Source: Halanaerobiales bacterium (GTDB lineage: Bacteria > Bacillota > Halanaerobiia > Halanaerobiales > Halanaerobiaceae). Taken from it: a stretch of DNA of 64,000 nucleotides. The notes under the pieces are model-generated. The model ran no database searches, was not told the origin of the DNA, and saw only the letters and a program-made list of their open reading frames with translations. Shown here piece after piece: positions 1-8,739 of this stretch (positions are counted from its first letter, which is position 1; the number at the start of each line of letters is the position of its first letter). The stretch spans positions 248,001 to 312,000 of the forward strand of contig JADQBT010000010.1 in assembly GCA_016278485.1 (NCBI GenBank). Reading direction: 5' to 3'. Position numbers and translations under genes: made by a program.

Positions 1-632
1 TTAGCTGCCTGTTTACCTTTTACAGGATCTGTCCAGGTCCCTGCATAAATAGTTTTAACTTCTATTTCAGGATCAATATATTTTGCACCTTGCTCATAGC
101 CATAGATAAAAGCATTTACAACAGGATCTTCATCTCCACCAACAGCCCCAATAACCTTTTTAGCATTTACTCCAGGAATAGAGGTATTTTTAGTAACGAT
201 ACCTGCAACGATACCTGACATAAAAGCTCCTTCTTCTTCAATAAAGTCTATACTTGTTATTGTTTCTTGACTATTTGTGACTACTGTATCAATATTAACA
301 AATATTTTATCTGGATACATATCTGCATACTGTTTTAATAGATCTTCAAATCCATAAGAAATAACAAAAATTACATCAGCATTCCATTGAATTGCAGACT
401 GTAAAGACTGCTGATATTTTGCTGGATCAAAATTACATTCGATTGTTGTTGTCTTGATGCCATACTCTTCCTCAATCTTTTCAATACCAGCCTGACCCGA
501 ATCATAAAATGACTGATCACCAAGTCCACCATTAATAATATAAGCTACTCGCTGCGGTGTAGCAGCCATAGCAACCATCGAAAAGGCTAACAAACCGACC
601 AGTAGAGTTAAAATAAAAATACTTCTTTTCAT
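1..632 (-). CDS. BMP-family (PnrA-like) nucleoside-binding protein, 3' end beyond window
   Basis: Substrate-binding component of a BMP-type ABC importer; this family mostly binds purine nucleosides or related ligands outside the membrane. Translating from the ATG at 632 gives a signal peptide (MKRSIFILTLLVGLLAFSM), then GGLGDQSFYDSG near residue 35 and AGTWTDPVKG near the window edge, both typical of the family. The stop-like triplet at the first bases is out of frame, so the gene continues past position 1. No lipobox Cys follows the signal peptide (VAMAATPQ), so it may be released rather than lipid-anchored, or be tethered otherwise. A nucleoside importer would fit the purine island 8 kb away. 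Family call is firm; the ligand is inferred. Confidence 0.85.
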   Translation of the reverse strand, partial: MKRSIFILTLLVGLLAFSMVAMAATPQRVAYIINGGLGDQSFYDSGQAGIEKIEEEYGIKTTTIECNFDPAKYQQSLQSAIQWNADVIFVISYGFEDLLKQYADMYPDKIFVNIDTVVTNSQETITSIDFIEEEGAFMSGIVAGIVTKNTSIPGVNAKKVIGAVGGDEDPVVNAFIYGYEQGAKYIDPEIEVKTIYAGTWTDPVKGKQAA

Positions 633-739
633 TTAAACAACCCCTCTTGACTATTTTGATAATTTCTCAATCTTATTTTATCAAATAATCAAACAAATTG
701 CATTTATAATTATTACTAAAATTTGTTTGTAAACTAATT

Positions 740-1201
740 TTAATTTTCTCTAATAGAAATATTTAAATCGAAATCTCCCATAGAAGTATGTAAAGGTACA
801 TACAGAACCTGATCTGTAGCTGTGGAGATAGTTTTACTAGCTCCAATAATAATTTGTGGTGGCACAATATCACAATCATAGTTATTTTCTGAAAAATTAG
901 CCATCGCATTCCCGCTAATAATATTTGCCAACTCACCAATAGCTGATGTAACAAATTTGTCTAGTTCTTTCATCTCCATACCTGCCATTTCTTCCACCAT
1001 TGCAAGCGCCATTTCTTCTGAAAAACTAAACAAAATAGTACCCTCTAATTCACCTGTAACTCCAATATTAATATTGGCCTTTTTGGTTGAAACAAAAGCT
1101 TCTCTAACTGCCAATTGACCTTTTTCCACATTAAGATTTAACATGCTTTTTAATACATTTGTGGTAGCCTGATAGATAGGGTTTAGATAATCTGCTTTCA
1201 T
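740..1201 (-). CDS. cheX: Chemotaxis protein CheX (CheY-P phosphatase)
   Basis: CheC/CheX/FliY-type phosphatase that removes phosphate from CheY-P in the cytoplasm. The 153-residue length is normal, and the catalytic ExxN motif is visible in SAIGELANIISGNA (residues ~86-99). Unlike CheC there is one active helix, which fits CheX. Its ATG shares one base with the stop of the upstream hemerythrin gene (TAATG), so the two are translationally coupled. Together they suggest a link between oxygen sensing and motility. A start at 1201 is supported by AAGGGGA about 10 nt upstream. Confidence 0.9.
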   Translation of the reverse strand: MKADYLNPIYQATTNVLKSMLNLNVEKGQLAVREAFVSTKKANINIGVTGELEGTILFSFSEEMALAMVEEMAGMEMKELDKFVTSAIGELANIISGNAMANFSENNYDCDIVPPQIIIGASKTISTATDQVLYVPLHTSMGDFDLNISIREN

Positions 1202-1617
1202 TATTTATCATCCCCTTTTGTTATGTAATCAGCTAATTTCTGGTCCTCGCCTGTGACATGGCTAATCAACCAGGTCAATAATCTGCCGCTAAATTCCTGT
1301 AAAAGATCATCATCATTAGGATTTTTAGAAAATTCTTCTGCAAATTCTCCAACTTCTGTTTTAAACTCTTCATGTATTTGATGATGTTCTTTTCTTTTGG
1401 GGTAATTATATTTCTTCTGAATAGCCTCTTCTGAATCAAAATGTGTAACTACATATTCACCCATAAAGGTCAACGTTTTTTCAATCTCTTCCTGCCTGGT
1501 AGCCTTGTCGGCATCTCCTCTGACAACCTGCAAAAATTTATGTAACCTTTTAAACAATTCTTCATGTTGTCTGTCAACTGCTTCAACACCTAACTTATAA
1601 CTGTCTTTCCACAGCAT
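1201..1617 (-). CDS. Bacteriohemerythrin
   Basis: Small di-iron oxygen-binding protein of 138 residues. All ligands of the hemerythrin fold are present: H18 (DRQHEE), H59 and E63 (THFDSEE), H78/H82 (HHQIHEE), H120 and D125 (SHVTGED). In anaerobes such proteins bind or deliver O2, or sense it for aerotaxis. It is the first gene of a two-gene operon with cheX (one-base overlap) and is driven by the consensus promoter at 1682-1710. Identification is firm; the role in oxygen taxis is inferred from the neighbour. Confidence 0.93.
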   Translation of the reverse strand: MLWKDSYKLGVEAVDRQHEELFKRLHKFLQVVRGDADKATRQEEIEKTLTFMGEYVVTHFDSEEAIQKKYNYPKRKEHHQIHEEFKTEVGEFAEEFSKNPNDDDLLQEFSGRLLTWLISHVTGEDQKLADYITKGDDK

Positions 1618-1681
1618 TTACATCATTCCCCTCTTCTTAAGATTATTAGTGCTTTTTAGTTGTTTTTTGCTAATATATTAC

Positions 1682-1710
1682 ATTATATCAGTAGTAGTAA
1701 TCTTTATCAA
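1682..1710 (-). promoter_or_regulatory. Sigma-A promoter for hemerythrin-cheX
   Basis: On the minus strand TTGATA (1710-1705), a 17-nt spacer and TATAAT (1687-1682) with an extended TGA just upstream of the -10. The predicted transcript starts about 60 nt before the hemerythrin ATG. Confidence 0.8.
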
Positions 1711-1768
1711 TAAATTTAAAAAAGAATACTCAATGATTAATAAGCAATTAGACATTTACTGTAGTAAA

Positions 1769-1797
1769 TTGACAAATAGTAGGGTAAGTAATAAAAT
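1769..1797 (+). promoter_or_regulatory. Sigma-A promoter for fliK-like/flhB-like pair
   Basis: TTGACA at 1769-1774, 17-nt spacer, TAAAAT at 1792-1797. It lies 35 nt before the chosen start at 1832 and is inside the longer open frame, which argues that the upstream part of that frame is not translated. Confidence 0.75.
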
Positions 1798-1831
1798 TAA
1801 ATTATCAAATATTTCTAAAAGGAGGTTGCAG

Positions 1832-2926
1832 ATGGATTTTGAAAAGATTAATTTAGATAATAGGATTGGACCTCTAAATTTTAAATTAAATCAACGTTCA
1901 AAAGGTAATACAAAAAAAAATAATTTTATGAATCACAAGAATAAAATTTCAGAACCTGAACTTAAAACAAGTAATCTCCTTTCTTCCGAATTAAAAAGTT
2001 TAATCAATAACTTAGATAAAAATGTAAGACAACAACTTCTAAAAATTTTATTACAGATGAAAGTACCATTAAATCAAGAGACCTTAGAAAAAGCTGTTGC
2101 TTTCTTGCACCGTCAGATTAACCAGACTAGCGAAAGTCAAATTGCAGAAAATGAATTAAAAGCCTTTGCCTTTTTAGCAAAAAACAAACTCCCCATTACC
2201 CCACAAATGATTACAAATCTAGTTATGAATATTTCTAAAGAAGAAAACTTGACTGAGCTTATTAAGAATAATTTAGCTAATAATCAAAAGCTCCAAAAAT
2301 TAATTATTAACTTAGGCTCTCCTTCAATTAAACTTGCAGAAAACTTAAAAAAACAGCCCCTTGCAATAAAAAGTGTCTTAAATGAACTTAATATGCAAAC
2401 ACAAAAAACAGTTGATGAAGAAAAAATTATCAGATTTTTATCTGGACAACAATTAATAAATCAACAAGAACGTCCCGGTGAGTTACACAGACCATTACTT
2501 GCTTTAGAAATTCCATTAATATTTCCTGAAAACAAAGAAATTAATCCGCTTTATTTGCAACTTTGGGAAGAAAAAAAAGATCATCTAGCTAATAGAGAAG
2601 ATGCTAATTTTAGGATTAGTTTTATGCTTGAATTTCCAAAATTAGGACTTATAATGGCAGATGTCCAAATGAAAGGTGAAGAGCTGCAGGCCAAATTTGG
2701 ATCTAGCAAAGAAAAAACTCTCTCACTAATTGCAAACCAGCAAGAAAAATTAACTCACTCTCTTAAAAAATTAGGTTTTAATTTAAAGGTCACTAACTAT
2801 TTTCATCTTAATAATCAAAAAAGTGAAGCTCAGCCTACAGCAAGTTTTTTATCACCAATTCTATATAATCAAGAGATTAGTGAAAGTAATTTAGAAAACA
2901 AACTACACATCGATTTTCGTGTTTAA
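1832..2926 (+). CDS. Flagellar hook-length-control (FliK-like) domain protein, YlqG-type
   Basis: 364-residue protein starting at ATG 1832, which has AAGGAGG six bases upstream; the open frame extends 61 codons further up, but that part covers a promoter. The N-terminal ~240 residues are Lys/Asn/Gln-rich and helical with no recognisable domain. The C-terminal ~120 residues (EFPKLGLIMADVQMKGEELQ onward) resemble the Flg_hook domain of FliK. The following gene is a lone FlhB C-terminal-like domain, as in Bacillus ylqG-ylqH. A secretion-specificity role is plausible, but function is unproven. No other flagellar gene is in the window. Confidence 0.65.
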   Translation: MDFEKINLDNRIGPLNFKLNQRSKGNTKKNNFMNHKNKISEPELKTSNLLSSELKSLINNLDKNVRQQLLKILLQMKVPLNQETLEKAVAFLHRQINQTSESQIAENELKAFAFLAKNKLPITPQMITNLVMNISKEENLTELIKNNLANNQKLQKLIINLGSPSIKLAENLKKQPLAIKSVLNELNMQTQKTVDEEKIIRFLSGQQLINQQERPGELHRPLLALEIPLIFPENKEINPLYLQLWEEKKDHLANREDANFRISFMLEFPKLGLIMADVQMKGEELQAKFGSSKEKTLSLIANQQEKLTHSLKKLGFNLKVTNYFHLNNQKSEAQPTASFLSPILYNQEISESNLENKLHIDFRV

Positions 2927-2937
2927 GGAGTGAAAAT

Positions 2938-3210
2938 ATGACAGATGATAATAGAGACCAAATTAAAAAAGCGGTGGCTTTAAACTATAGCAAAGAGGAT
3001 TCTGCACCCAAAATTACTGCCTCAGGTAAAGGCATAGTCGCTGAAAAAATAATTAATAAAGCCAATGAACTTGATATTCCCATCAAAAAAGACCAGGATT
3101 TAACACATATCCTGGCCGAACTTGATATTGGAGAAGAAATCCCAGCTGATCTTTATGAAGTTATTGCTGAGATACTAAGCTATTTTTATTCACTGGAAGA
3201 ACTTATTTAA
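2938..3210 (+). CDS. FlhB C-terminal-domain-like protein (YlqH/FlhX type)
   Basis: 90-residue stand-alone homologue of the cytoplasmic tail of the flagellar export switch FlhB/YscU. It shows the conserved stretch AVALNYSKEDSAPKITASGKG (residues ~12-32) and an IADLYEVIAEIL-like helix at the end. The NPTH autocleavage motif of full FlhB is absent. SD AAGGAG precedes the ATG, 11 nt after the FliK-like gene, so the pair is an operon. Its 3' end overlaps the convergent threonine aldolase gene by 8 bp. Confidence 0.8.
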   Translation: MTDDNRDQIKKAVALNYSKEDSAPKITASGKGIVAEKIINKANELDIPIKKDQDLTHILAELDIGEEIPADLYEVIAEILSYFYSLEELI

Positions 3211-4240
3211 ATATTTCTCCTGCAGTTTCAGTAATTTTTTCTAAAGCAAAATCAATGTCCTTTTGCCCAACATCGAGGTGAGTTACTGCTCGCAAATATC
3301 CGGCTAAACTACTAACTCTAACTCCCTTTTCTAATAATAGATTAGCAAATTCTTCTGTTAGATTATCTTTTACCTTAAATAAAACAATATTAGTCTCCAC
3401 GTTATCCAGTTCAATCTCCAATCCAGCCAACTCAGAGATCCCCTCTGCTAACTTACGTGCATGCAAATGATCATCAGCAAGTCTTTCTACATTATTTTCC
3501 AATGCATAAACACCGCCTGCCGCAATAATACCTGCCTGCCTCATCGCACCACCTAATCTCTGTTTCCAGAAACGAGCTTCTTCAATAAATTCTGCTGAAC
3601 CTGCTAAAACAGAACCTACCGGCGCGCCTAGCCCCTTACTTAAATCAAACCAGATTGAATCAAAATACTGACCATAAGTACGTGCAGGTACTCCCGAAGC
3701 TATCACTGCATTTAATAGGCGAGCTCCATCCATATGTGTTTTTAAGCCTTTCTCCCTTGCATATTTTGTAACTTCTTCTATTCTTTCTAGTGGCCAGACT
3801 CTGCCTCCACCTAGATTAGAAGTCTGCTCTACTGACACAACACGTGTCAAAGGATTATGATACTCTGTTTTGCGGACAGCCTGGACTAAGTCAGTCAGCG
3901 AAAAAATGCCATGTTCTCCTGGAACAGTCCTAATTGAGGCCCCAGCAATTACTGCTGTTGCGCCTCCTTCATAATGCACCGGATGTGCTGTTTTATCCAT
4001 AATTATTTCATCACCTGGCTGACAGTGAACTGCATATGAAATCTGATTGGCCATTAATCCAGACGGCAAATATACTGCTTCCTCTTTACCTAGAAGATCA
4101 GCCGCCATACTACATAGCCTGTTAACTGTTGGATCTTCACCTAACTGCTCATCTCCTACTTCTGCTTCAGCCATAAATTGTCTCATCTCTTTGCTTGGCT
4201 TTGTACCTGTATCACTAAATAAATCGACCATAATATCCAT
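3203..4240 (-). CDS. ltaE: Low-specificity L-threonine aldolase
   Basis: PLP fold-type-I enzyme cleaving threonine/allo-threonine to glycine and acetaldehyde. The 345-residue length is typical. PLP lysine K202 lies in FDLSKGLGAPVG, the ring-stacking/His region is DKTAHPVHYEGG (residues 83-93) and the Asp contact is HMDGARL. The start at 4240 has AGGAGGT six bases upstream. It is the last gene of the puuD-like/peptide-importer operon, separated by 17 nt from the permease. This suggests imported or hydrolysed peptides feed glycine/threonine catabolism (inference). Confidence 0.9.
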   Translation of the reverse strand: MDIMVDLFSDTGTKPSKEMRQFMAEAEVGDEQLGEDPTVNRLCSMAADLLGKEEAVYLPSGLMANQISYAVHCQPGDEIIMDKTAHPVHYEGGATAVIAGASIRTVPGEHGIFSLTDLVQAVRKTEYHNPLTRVVSVEQTSNLGGGRVWPLERIEEVTKYAREKGLKTHMDGARLLNAVIASGVPARTYGQYFDSIWFDLSKGLGAPVGSVLAGSAEFIEEARFWKQRLGGAMRQAGIIAAGGVYALENNVERLADDHLHARKLAEGISELAGLEIELDNVETNIVLFKVKDNLTEEFANLLLEKGVRVSSLAGYLRAVTHLDVGQKDIDFALEKITETAGEIFK

Positions 4241-4257
4241 AAATTTACCTCCTAAAG

Positions 4258-5289
4258 TTAATCTAATTGTCTTGGATCAAGTGCATCTCTTAATGCATCT
4301 CCTAGTAAATTAAAACTTAATACCGTAATTATAATAGCAAGCCCCGGAAAAATTGACATCCAAGGTGCCATGATTAAAAATTCCTGTCCTCTTTTGAGCA
4401 TTGTGCCCCAGCTAGCGGCTGGTGGTTGGACTCCTAAACCCAGAAAACTCAAACCAGCCACAATTAGAATGGATATGCCAATCCGTAGGGTTCCCAGAAC
4501 AATTAATGATGAGATTGAGTTTGGCAGCACATGTTTTGTTAAAATGCGAAAATCACTACTACCTAATGCTTTTGCAGCTTGCACATACTCTTTTTCTTTA
4601 ATTTGCAAAACAACAGATCTTGTTACCCGAGCAAAGTTTATTAACCCTGTAACACCAACAGCTATAATAATATTTAGCATACCCTTACCTAAGGCAGAAA
4701 TAATCGCTAAGGCAAGCAAAATAAAAGGAATCGAGTTCCAAATCTCAACCAATCTCATAACTATAAGATCAACTTTACCCCCATAATATCCAGAGATCAA
4801 ACCAAGTGAAACTCCAAGAATAGCGTTCACAAAAACGGCAGCAAACCCAACTCCTAAAGCCATACGTGCACCATAAAACACACGTGCCAATATATCCCGT
4901 CCAAAATCATCTGTACCAAACCAATGTGCCCAGGAAGGAGCAGCATAGGTCATATTACTATAATCAATAGCAGTTGGAGAATAAGGTGAAATGAAAGGAG
5001 CCATAAATGCAATATAGATTATTATTAATAAAATAATTGCCGCTATTTTCCCACCAGTACTTTTATTAAATTCTTTCCATGTTTTTTGAGCAAGATCATT
5101 TCCTGCAAATAAATTAAATTTATCTGCTTTAAAAATAACCATTAATAAAAAGCAGATAATTAAAACTGAAAATACTGTAGCAAACTTGACATCAAGTGTA
5201 TTCCAAAATCTATCTCTGCTAAACCAATTTTTGTGTATAATATAAAGTTGAATAATTAGCAAAAAAACTGCTATAATTTTTTTCTTCAA
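4258..5289 (-). CDS. Peptide ABC transporter permease, DppC/OppC type
   Basis: Inner-membrane permease of a dipeptide/oligopeptide importer. I place the start at TTG 5289: AGGAGGT ends seven bases upstream, whereas the open frame to 5313 begins inside the previous gene and precedes that SD. The protein (343 residues) has two N-terminal hydrophobic segments, a linker with APSWAHWFGTDDFGRDILARV typical of DppC, then the BPD_transp_1 core with the EAA loop (ALGSSDFRILTKHVLPNSIS). Partner of the permease directly upstream and the binding protein beyond it. No ATPase genes for this importer are present in the window. Confidence 0.88.
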   Translation of the reverse strand: MKKKIIAVFLLIIQLYIIHKNWFSRDRFWNTLDVKFATVFSVLIICFLLMVIFKADKFNLFAGNDLAQKTWKEFNKSTGGKIAAIILLIIIYIAFMAPFISPYSPTAIDYSNMTYAAPSWAHWFGTDDFGRDILARVFYGARMALGVGFAAVFVNAILGVSLGLISGYYGGKVDLIVMRLVEIWNSIPFILLALAIISALGKGMLNIIIAVGVTGLINFARVTRSVVLQIKEKEYVQAAKALGSSDFRILTKHVLPNSISSLIVLGTLRIGISILIVAGLSFLGLGVQPPAASWGTMLKRGQEFLIMAPWMSIFPGLAIIITVLSFNLLGDALRDALDPRQLD

Positions 5290-5309
5290 AAGAACCACCT
5301 CCTGACATT

Positions 5310-6248
5310 TCAATCATAACTGATACGAGGATTTATAAAAACATAGAGTAAATCAACCAACAAATTCACAACCACATAAATAAAGGAAAGTATTAAAATT
5401 GACCCAAATACTAGTGGCTGATCTCTATACTGAACTGCCTTAACGGCAAGCCTTCCGACACCTGGCCAGGCAAAAACTGTTTCTATCAATATCGCTCCAC
5501 CGAACATCATAGCTACTTGATTACCTATATTTGTGATGATCGGAATCAAAGCATTACGAAAAGCATGTTTTAGAATAACCAGTTTTTCAGCAACACCTTT
5601 TGAGCGAGCAGTAACCAAATAGTCTTCTTTCATTATTTCCAACATTGCAGAACGAGTCAATCTACTTGTACTTGCTATCATAACGGTACTCAAAGCAAAT
5701 GCAGGTAAAATTATATGTTCTAAACCCTGCCAAGTCCAAATTGGTCCCCCATAACCAGATGATGGAAAGACTTTAAAAAATACTGAAAATAAATAAATTA
5801 ATATAAGACCTGTAAAAAAAGACGGGACAGAGATACCAATTGTTGCAAAAAACATACTAATTAAATCAAATATTGAATTTCTCTTTACGGCTGCAATTAC
5901 TCCCGTAGGAATCGCAATCACAACTGAAATTAAAAGTGATAACACTCCTAACTCAATAGTTGCATGAAGCCTTTGCCCTATTATATCTATAACTTTTGCA
6001 TGATAGTATATTGAATCAAGTTCACCAGTAAGAAAATTTTTCACCAGCAAAAAATAACGGATATAAAACGGTTTATTAAAACCAAATTTCTTATTTAATG
6101 CCTCAACTGTTTCTGGAGTAGCTTTTGTACCTAACATGATGGTGGCTGGATCACCAGGAACCAGTTGCATAATTCCAAAAAGGATTAATGATACACCAAT
6201 CAAGACAGGTATCATCCAGAGAAGTCTCTTGATTATATAAGCAAACAT
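5310..6248 (-). CDS. Peptide ABC transporter permease, DppB/OppB type
   Basis: 312-residue membrane permease with the DppB N-terminal helix (MFAYIIKRLLWMIPVLIGVS), GDPATIMLG loop, and EAA loop (ARSKGVAEKLVILKHAFRNA). Six membrane segments are apparent. GGGGGTGG lies upstream of the ATG at 6248. It is separated from the upstream binding-protein gene by a strong terminator-like hairpin (6267-6306), so it is probably expressed below the binding protein. Substrate class is peptide by family; nickel or other ligands are less likely but possible. Confidence 0.88.
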   Translation of the reverse strand: MFAYIIKRLLWMIPVLIGVSLILFGIMQLVPGDPATIMLGTKATPETVEALNKKFGFNKPFYIRYFLLVKNFLTGELDSIYYHAKVIDIIGQRLHATIELGVLSLLISVVIAIPTGVIAAVKRNSIFDLISMFFATIGISVPSFFTGLILIYLFSVFFKVFPSSGYGGPIWTWQGLEHIILPAFALSTVMIASTSRLTRSAMLEIMKEDYLVTARSKGVAEKLVILKHAFRNALIPIITNIGNQVAMMFGGAILIETVFAWPGVGRLAVKAVQYRDQPLVFGSILILSFIYVVVNLLVDLLYVFINPRISYD

Positions 6249-6266
6249 CTATCCACCCCCAATATC

Positions 6267-6306
6267 AAAAAATAAGTATGCAAGCAGCTCTCACTGCTTG
6301 CATACT
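6267..6306 (-). terminator. Intra-operon terminator between binding protein and permeases
   Basis: Perfect 13-bp stem AGTATGCAAGCAG (6275-6287) with CTGCTTGCATACT (6294-6306), 6-nt loop, followed on the minus strand by TATTTTTTG. Partial termination here would give more binding protein than permease. Confidence 0.85.
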
Positions 6307-6334
6307 CACCTAATCAACATCATCTGAGTAACCT

Positions 6335-7876
6335 TTATTCCTTATAAACATTCGCTGTTGGTGTCACTAATGGAATCAGTAAAGAGTTGCCAGGTTCCAA
6401 ACCCATTACATTATCCTGCATTACATAAATTTGATTTTTATGTGCCATTGTGTAAAAAACCATATCTTCAATAAGTGTCTGTTTTAACACCTTTTTATAT
6501 AACTCTGCTCTTTCTTCTTGATCTGATGTAAGGCGAGCAGCTTCTAACCACTTATCAACCTCTTCATTTTCATAAAATGATTTGTTCAATGCACCATCAG
6601 ATTTAAAGAAACGATAGAGCCAGTAATCCGGATCTGGGTCAGAAACAAAACTAAGCATGTAAATGCCTACTTCACCACGACCAAGTTTATCCCACATTGT
6701 GCCAAACTCCATAACTGCGGTTTCTGCTTTAAGACCGGCCTGAGTTAAAGCAGTAACCATTGCTTCTGCTACTTTAACCTGACTTGGACTCGAATTCGCA
6801 ACATGCACTTCCGCAACGAAGTCATCTGGAATAACTCCATCATCTTTTAATTTTTCAAACATTTTTTGAGCTTCTTCAGGTGAAAATTTCGGAGTGTTTT
6901 CTTTTAAATATTCTCTATAATCGGGCCAGAGAGTTGGTGGTACAAAAGAATACGCTTTCTGTCCCAATAAACCATATATTTGCGGTATCATTTGCTCAAA
7001 AGGCACAGCTTTAATAATTGCTTCTCTAAATTTCCGGTTATCAAATGGTGCCATTTTATCGTTAAAACCAATAAAACTAATACCTGCACCAGGTGCAGAT
7101 TTTAATTTGAAATCTTCATTTTTAGCAAAAGAATTAAGTTGCCCTACATCAAGGTTAACAGCTAAATCAATTCCCCCACTGCGCAGTTCCATTGCCTGTG
7201 TCGCAGGTTCTGGAATCGGTCTTATAATAACCTTTTTCAATTTGGGTACCTTATTCCAGTGATCATTAAATGCTGATAAAACTACTCTTGTACCAGAGAC
7301 CCATTCTTCTAATTTAAATGGTCCAGCACCAATTGGTTTGCGAGAAAGTGTCTCAGAACCAACTTCTTCAACATAGTCTTTAGGAACAACACCAAAAGTC
7401 ATACCTAATATAAATGGTACATATGGTTCACTTAAAGTAAATTTGATTGTATAATCGTCAATAACTTCCATACTTTCAATCTTGGACACTTTAGCTTTAA
7501 GGCCTGAACCAGCTTCAGGATCTAAGATTCTTTCATAAGTAAATTTAACATCCTCTGCAATTAATTCTTCACCATTATGAAACTTAACTCCTTTTCTTAA
7601 TGAAAAAGTATATTCTAAACCATTCTCACTGATAGTCCATTCTTTTGCGATACCAGGAACTATTTTATTATTTTCTCCATATTCTACAAGTCCATCAAAA
7701 ATCAAACTAGCTACCCGTTCATTCACAGATATAATGGTATTACCAGGATCGAGATCACTGATATCATCATCAATTCCCATCACAAATGTATCATTATCAG
7801 CTGCCTGCACTATACCTCCGAAAAGAGAAACTGCCATTAGAGAAACAAGTAATAACGCTAATAATCTTTTTTTCAT
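6335..7876 (-). CDS. Peptide ABC transporter substrate-binding protein (SBP_bac_5)
   Basis: 513-residue extracellular solute-binding protein of the DppA/OppA family. The start is ATG 7876 (MKKRLLALLLVSLMAVSLFG), with AGAGGAGGAA upstream; the open frame reads 16 codons further but lacks an SD there. A signal peptide of about 27 residues ends near VQAADNDTF, without a lipobox Cys. Family features include DDDISDLDPGNT, YTFSLRKGVKFHNGEEL and GAGPFKLEEW. It is 13 nt downstream of the C26 hydrolase gene and upstream of both permeases. Confidence 0.9.
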   Translation of the reverse strand: MKKRLLALLLVSLMAVSLFGGIVQAADNDTFVMGIDDDISDLDPGNTIISVNERVASLIFDGLVEYGENNKIVPGIAKEWTISENGLEYTFSLRKGVKFHNGEELIAEDVKFTYERILDPEAGSGLKAKVSKIESMEVIDDYTIKFTLSEPYVPFILGMTFGVVPKDYVEEVGSETLSRKPIGAGPFKLEEWVSGTRVVLSAFNDHWNKVPKLKKVIIRPIPEPATQAMELRSGGIDLAVNLDVGQLNSFAKNEDFKLKSAPGAGISFIGFNDKMAPFDNRKFREAIIKAVPFEQMIPQIYGLLGQKAYSFVPPTLWPDYREYLKENTPKFSPEEAQKMFEKLKDDGVIPDDFVAEVHVANSSPSQVKVAEAMVTALTQAGLKAETAVMEFGTMWDKLGRGEVGIYMLSFVSDPDPDYWLYRFFKSDGALNKSFYENEEVDKWLEAARLTSDQEERAELYKKVLKQTLIEDMVFYTMAHKNQIYVMQDNVMGLEPGNSLLIPLVTPTANVYKE

Positions 7877-7889
7877 TCTTTTCCTCCTC

Positions 7890-8654
7890 TTAATTGTCAT
7901 TATTCTGAGCTGCAAAATCAACAAAATCTTTAAATATATTTAAATGTAAAGAATTAGTCGCAAACATCATTTCTGGATGCCACTGTACACCAAAAAAATA
8001 TGGATATTTTTTATCTTCAATCGACTCAATTACCCCATCTGGAGAAACACCATTAACTGTCAAACCAGCCCCTAAGCGATTAATAGCTTGGTGGTGATAA
8101 CTGTTGACAGTAATCTCAGACCGATCTGGAAATATTTTAGAAAGATTTGTACCATCTTTAATCGTAACTAAGTGAGTTGGATAATCTTTCGGCATCATCA
8201 AAGCCATATGGGGAATTTTACTCTTACTTTCACAGATATCTGCATGTAAGGAGCCTCCATAAAAAATGTTCATCAATTGAAAGCCTCGACAAATACCAAG
8301 TATTGGTTTACCCATTTCACTAGCGACTTGCATAAGTTTTAATTCCCATCTATCTCTTTTTGGCTCAACTCTACCAATTTTTTTTTCGGGATAGGCATTG
8401 TAAAGTGATGGGTCAGCATCATTCCCACCAGGGAAAATAACTCCGTCAAAATCTGCTAGTAACTCTTCCATAAATTGACAAGAGTCCTCTCTGACAGCTA
8501 CATATGGCAAGACATATGGGTAACCACCCGCCGATGCAACTGCTTCCACATAGTCCTGTGAGAGTTGAGTAAAACTCATATTTTCTAGCTGATAAAGGCC
8601 TCCCATTCTTTCTGTAGGCACTTTGAATGATGTAATCAATATTTTCGGATGCAT
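7890..8654 (-). CDS. Gamma-glutamyl-gamma-aminobutyrate hydrolase-like peptidase C26 (PuuD-like)
   Basis: Class-I glutamine-amidotransferase-fold hydrolase of 254 residues that cleaves gamma-glutamyl amide bonds. Nucleophile C122 lies in ILGICRGFQL, and the His/Glu pair is in FGVQWHPEMMF. The start is ATG 8654: GGAGG lies six bases upstream, while a TTG at 8660 directly abuts the SD. It is the first gene after the promoter at 8696-8724 and is followed by a peptide importer and threonine aldolase. Substrate could be a gamma-glutamyl peptide or amine; polyamine genes are not seen nearby. Confidence 0.85.
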   Translation of the reverse strand: MHPKILITSFKVPTERMGGLYQLENMSFTQLSQDYVEAVASAGGYPYVLPYVAVREDSCQFMEELLADFDGVIFPGGNDADPSLYNAYPEKKIGRVEPKRDRWELKLMQVASEMGKPILGICRGFQLMNIFYGGSLHADICESKSKIPHMALMMPKDYPTHLVTIKDGTNLSKIFPDRSEITVNSYHHQAINRLGAGLTVNGVSPDGVIESIEDKKYPYFFGVQWHPEMMFATNSLHLNIFKDFVDFAAQNNDN

Positions 8655-8695
8655 AGCCAACCTCCATTATTATAAATTGTTGTAAAATTTAAATA

Positions 8696-8724
8696 ATTAT
8701 ATCAAATCAAGAGAAGCTTGTCAA
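8696..8724 (-). promoter_or_regulatory. Perfect consensus promoter for the C26 hydrolase/peptide-importer operon
   Basis: Minus strand TTGACA (8724-8719), 17-nt spacer, TATAAT (8701-8696), with TGA before the -10. Predicted start about 35 nt before the first ATG. Confidence 0.9.
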
Positions 8725-8739
8725 AAATCAGCAACAACT

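Noticed and set aside
1649-1831. 61-codon N-terminal extension of the FliK-like gene with a hydrophobic start
   Set aside because: It spans a consensus TTGACA/TAAAAT promoter and another promoter on the opposite strand, while ATG 1832 has AAGGAGG at ideal spacing.
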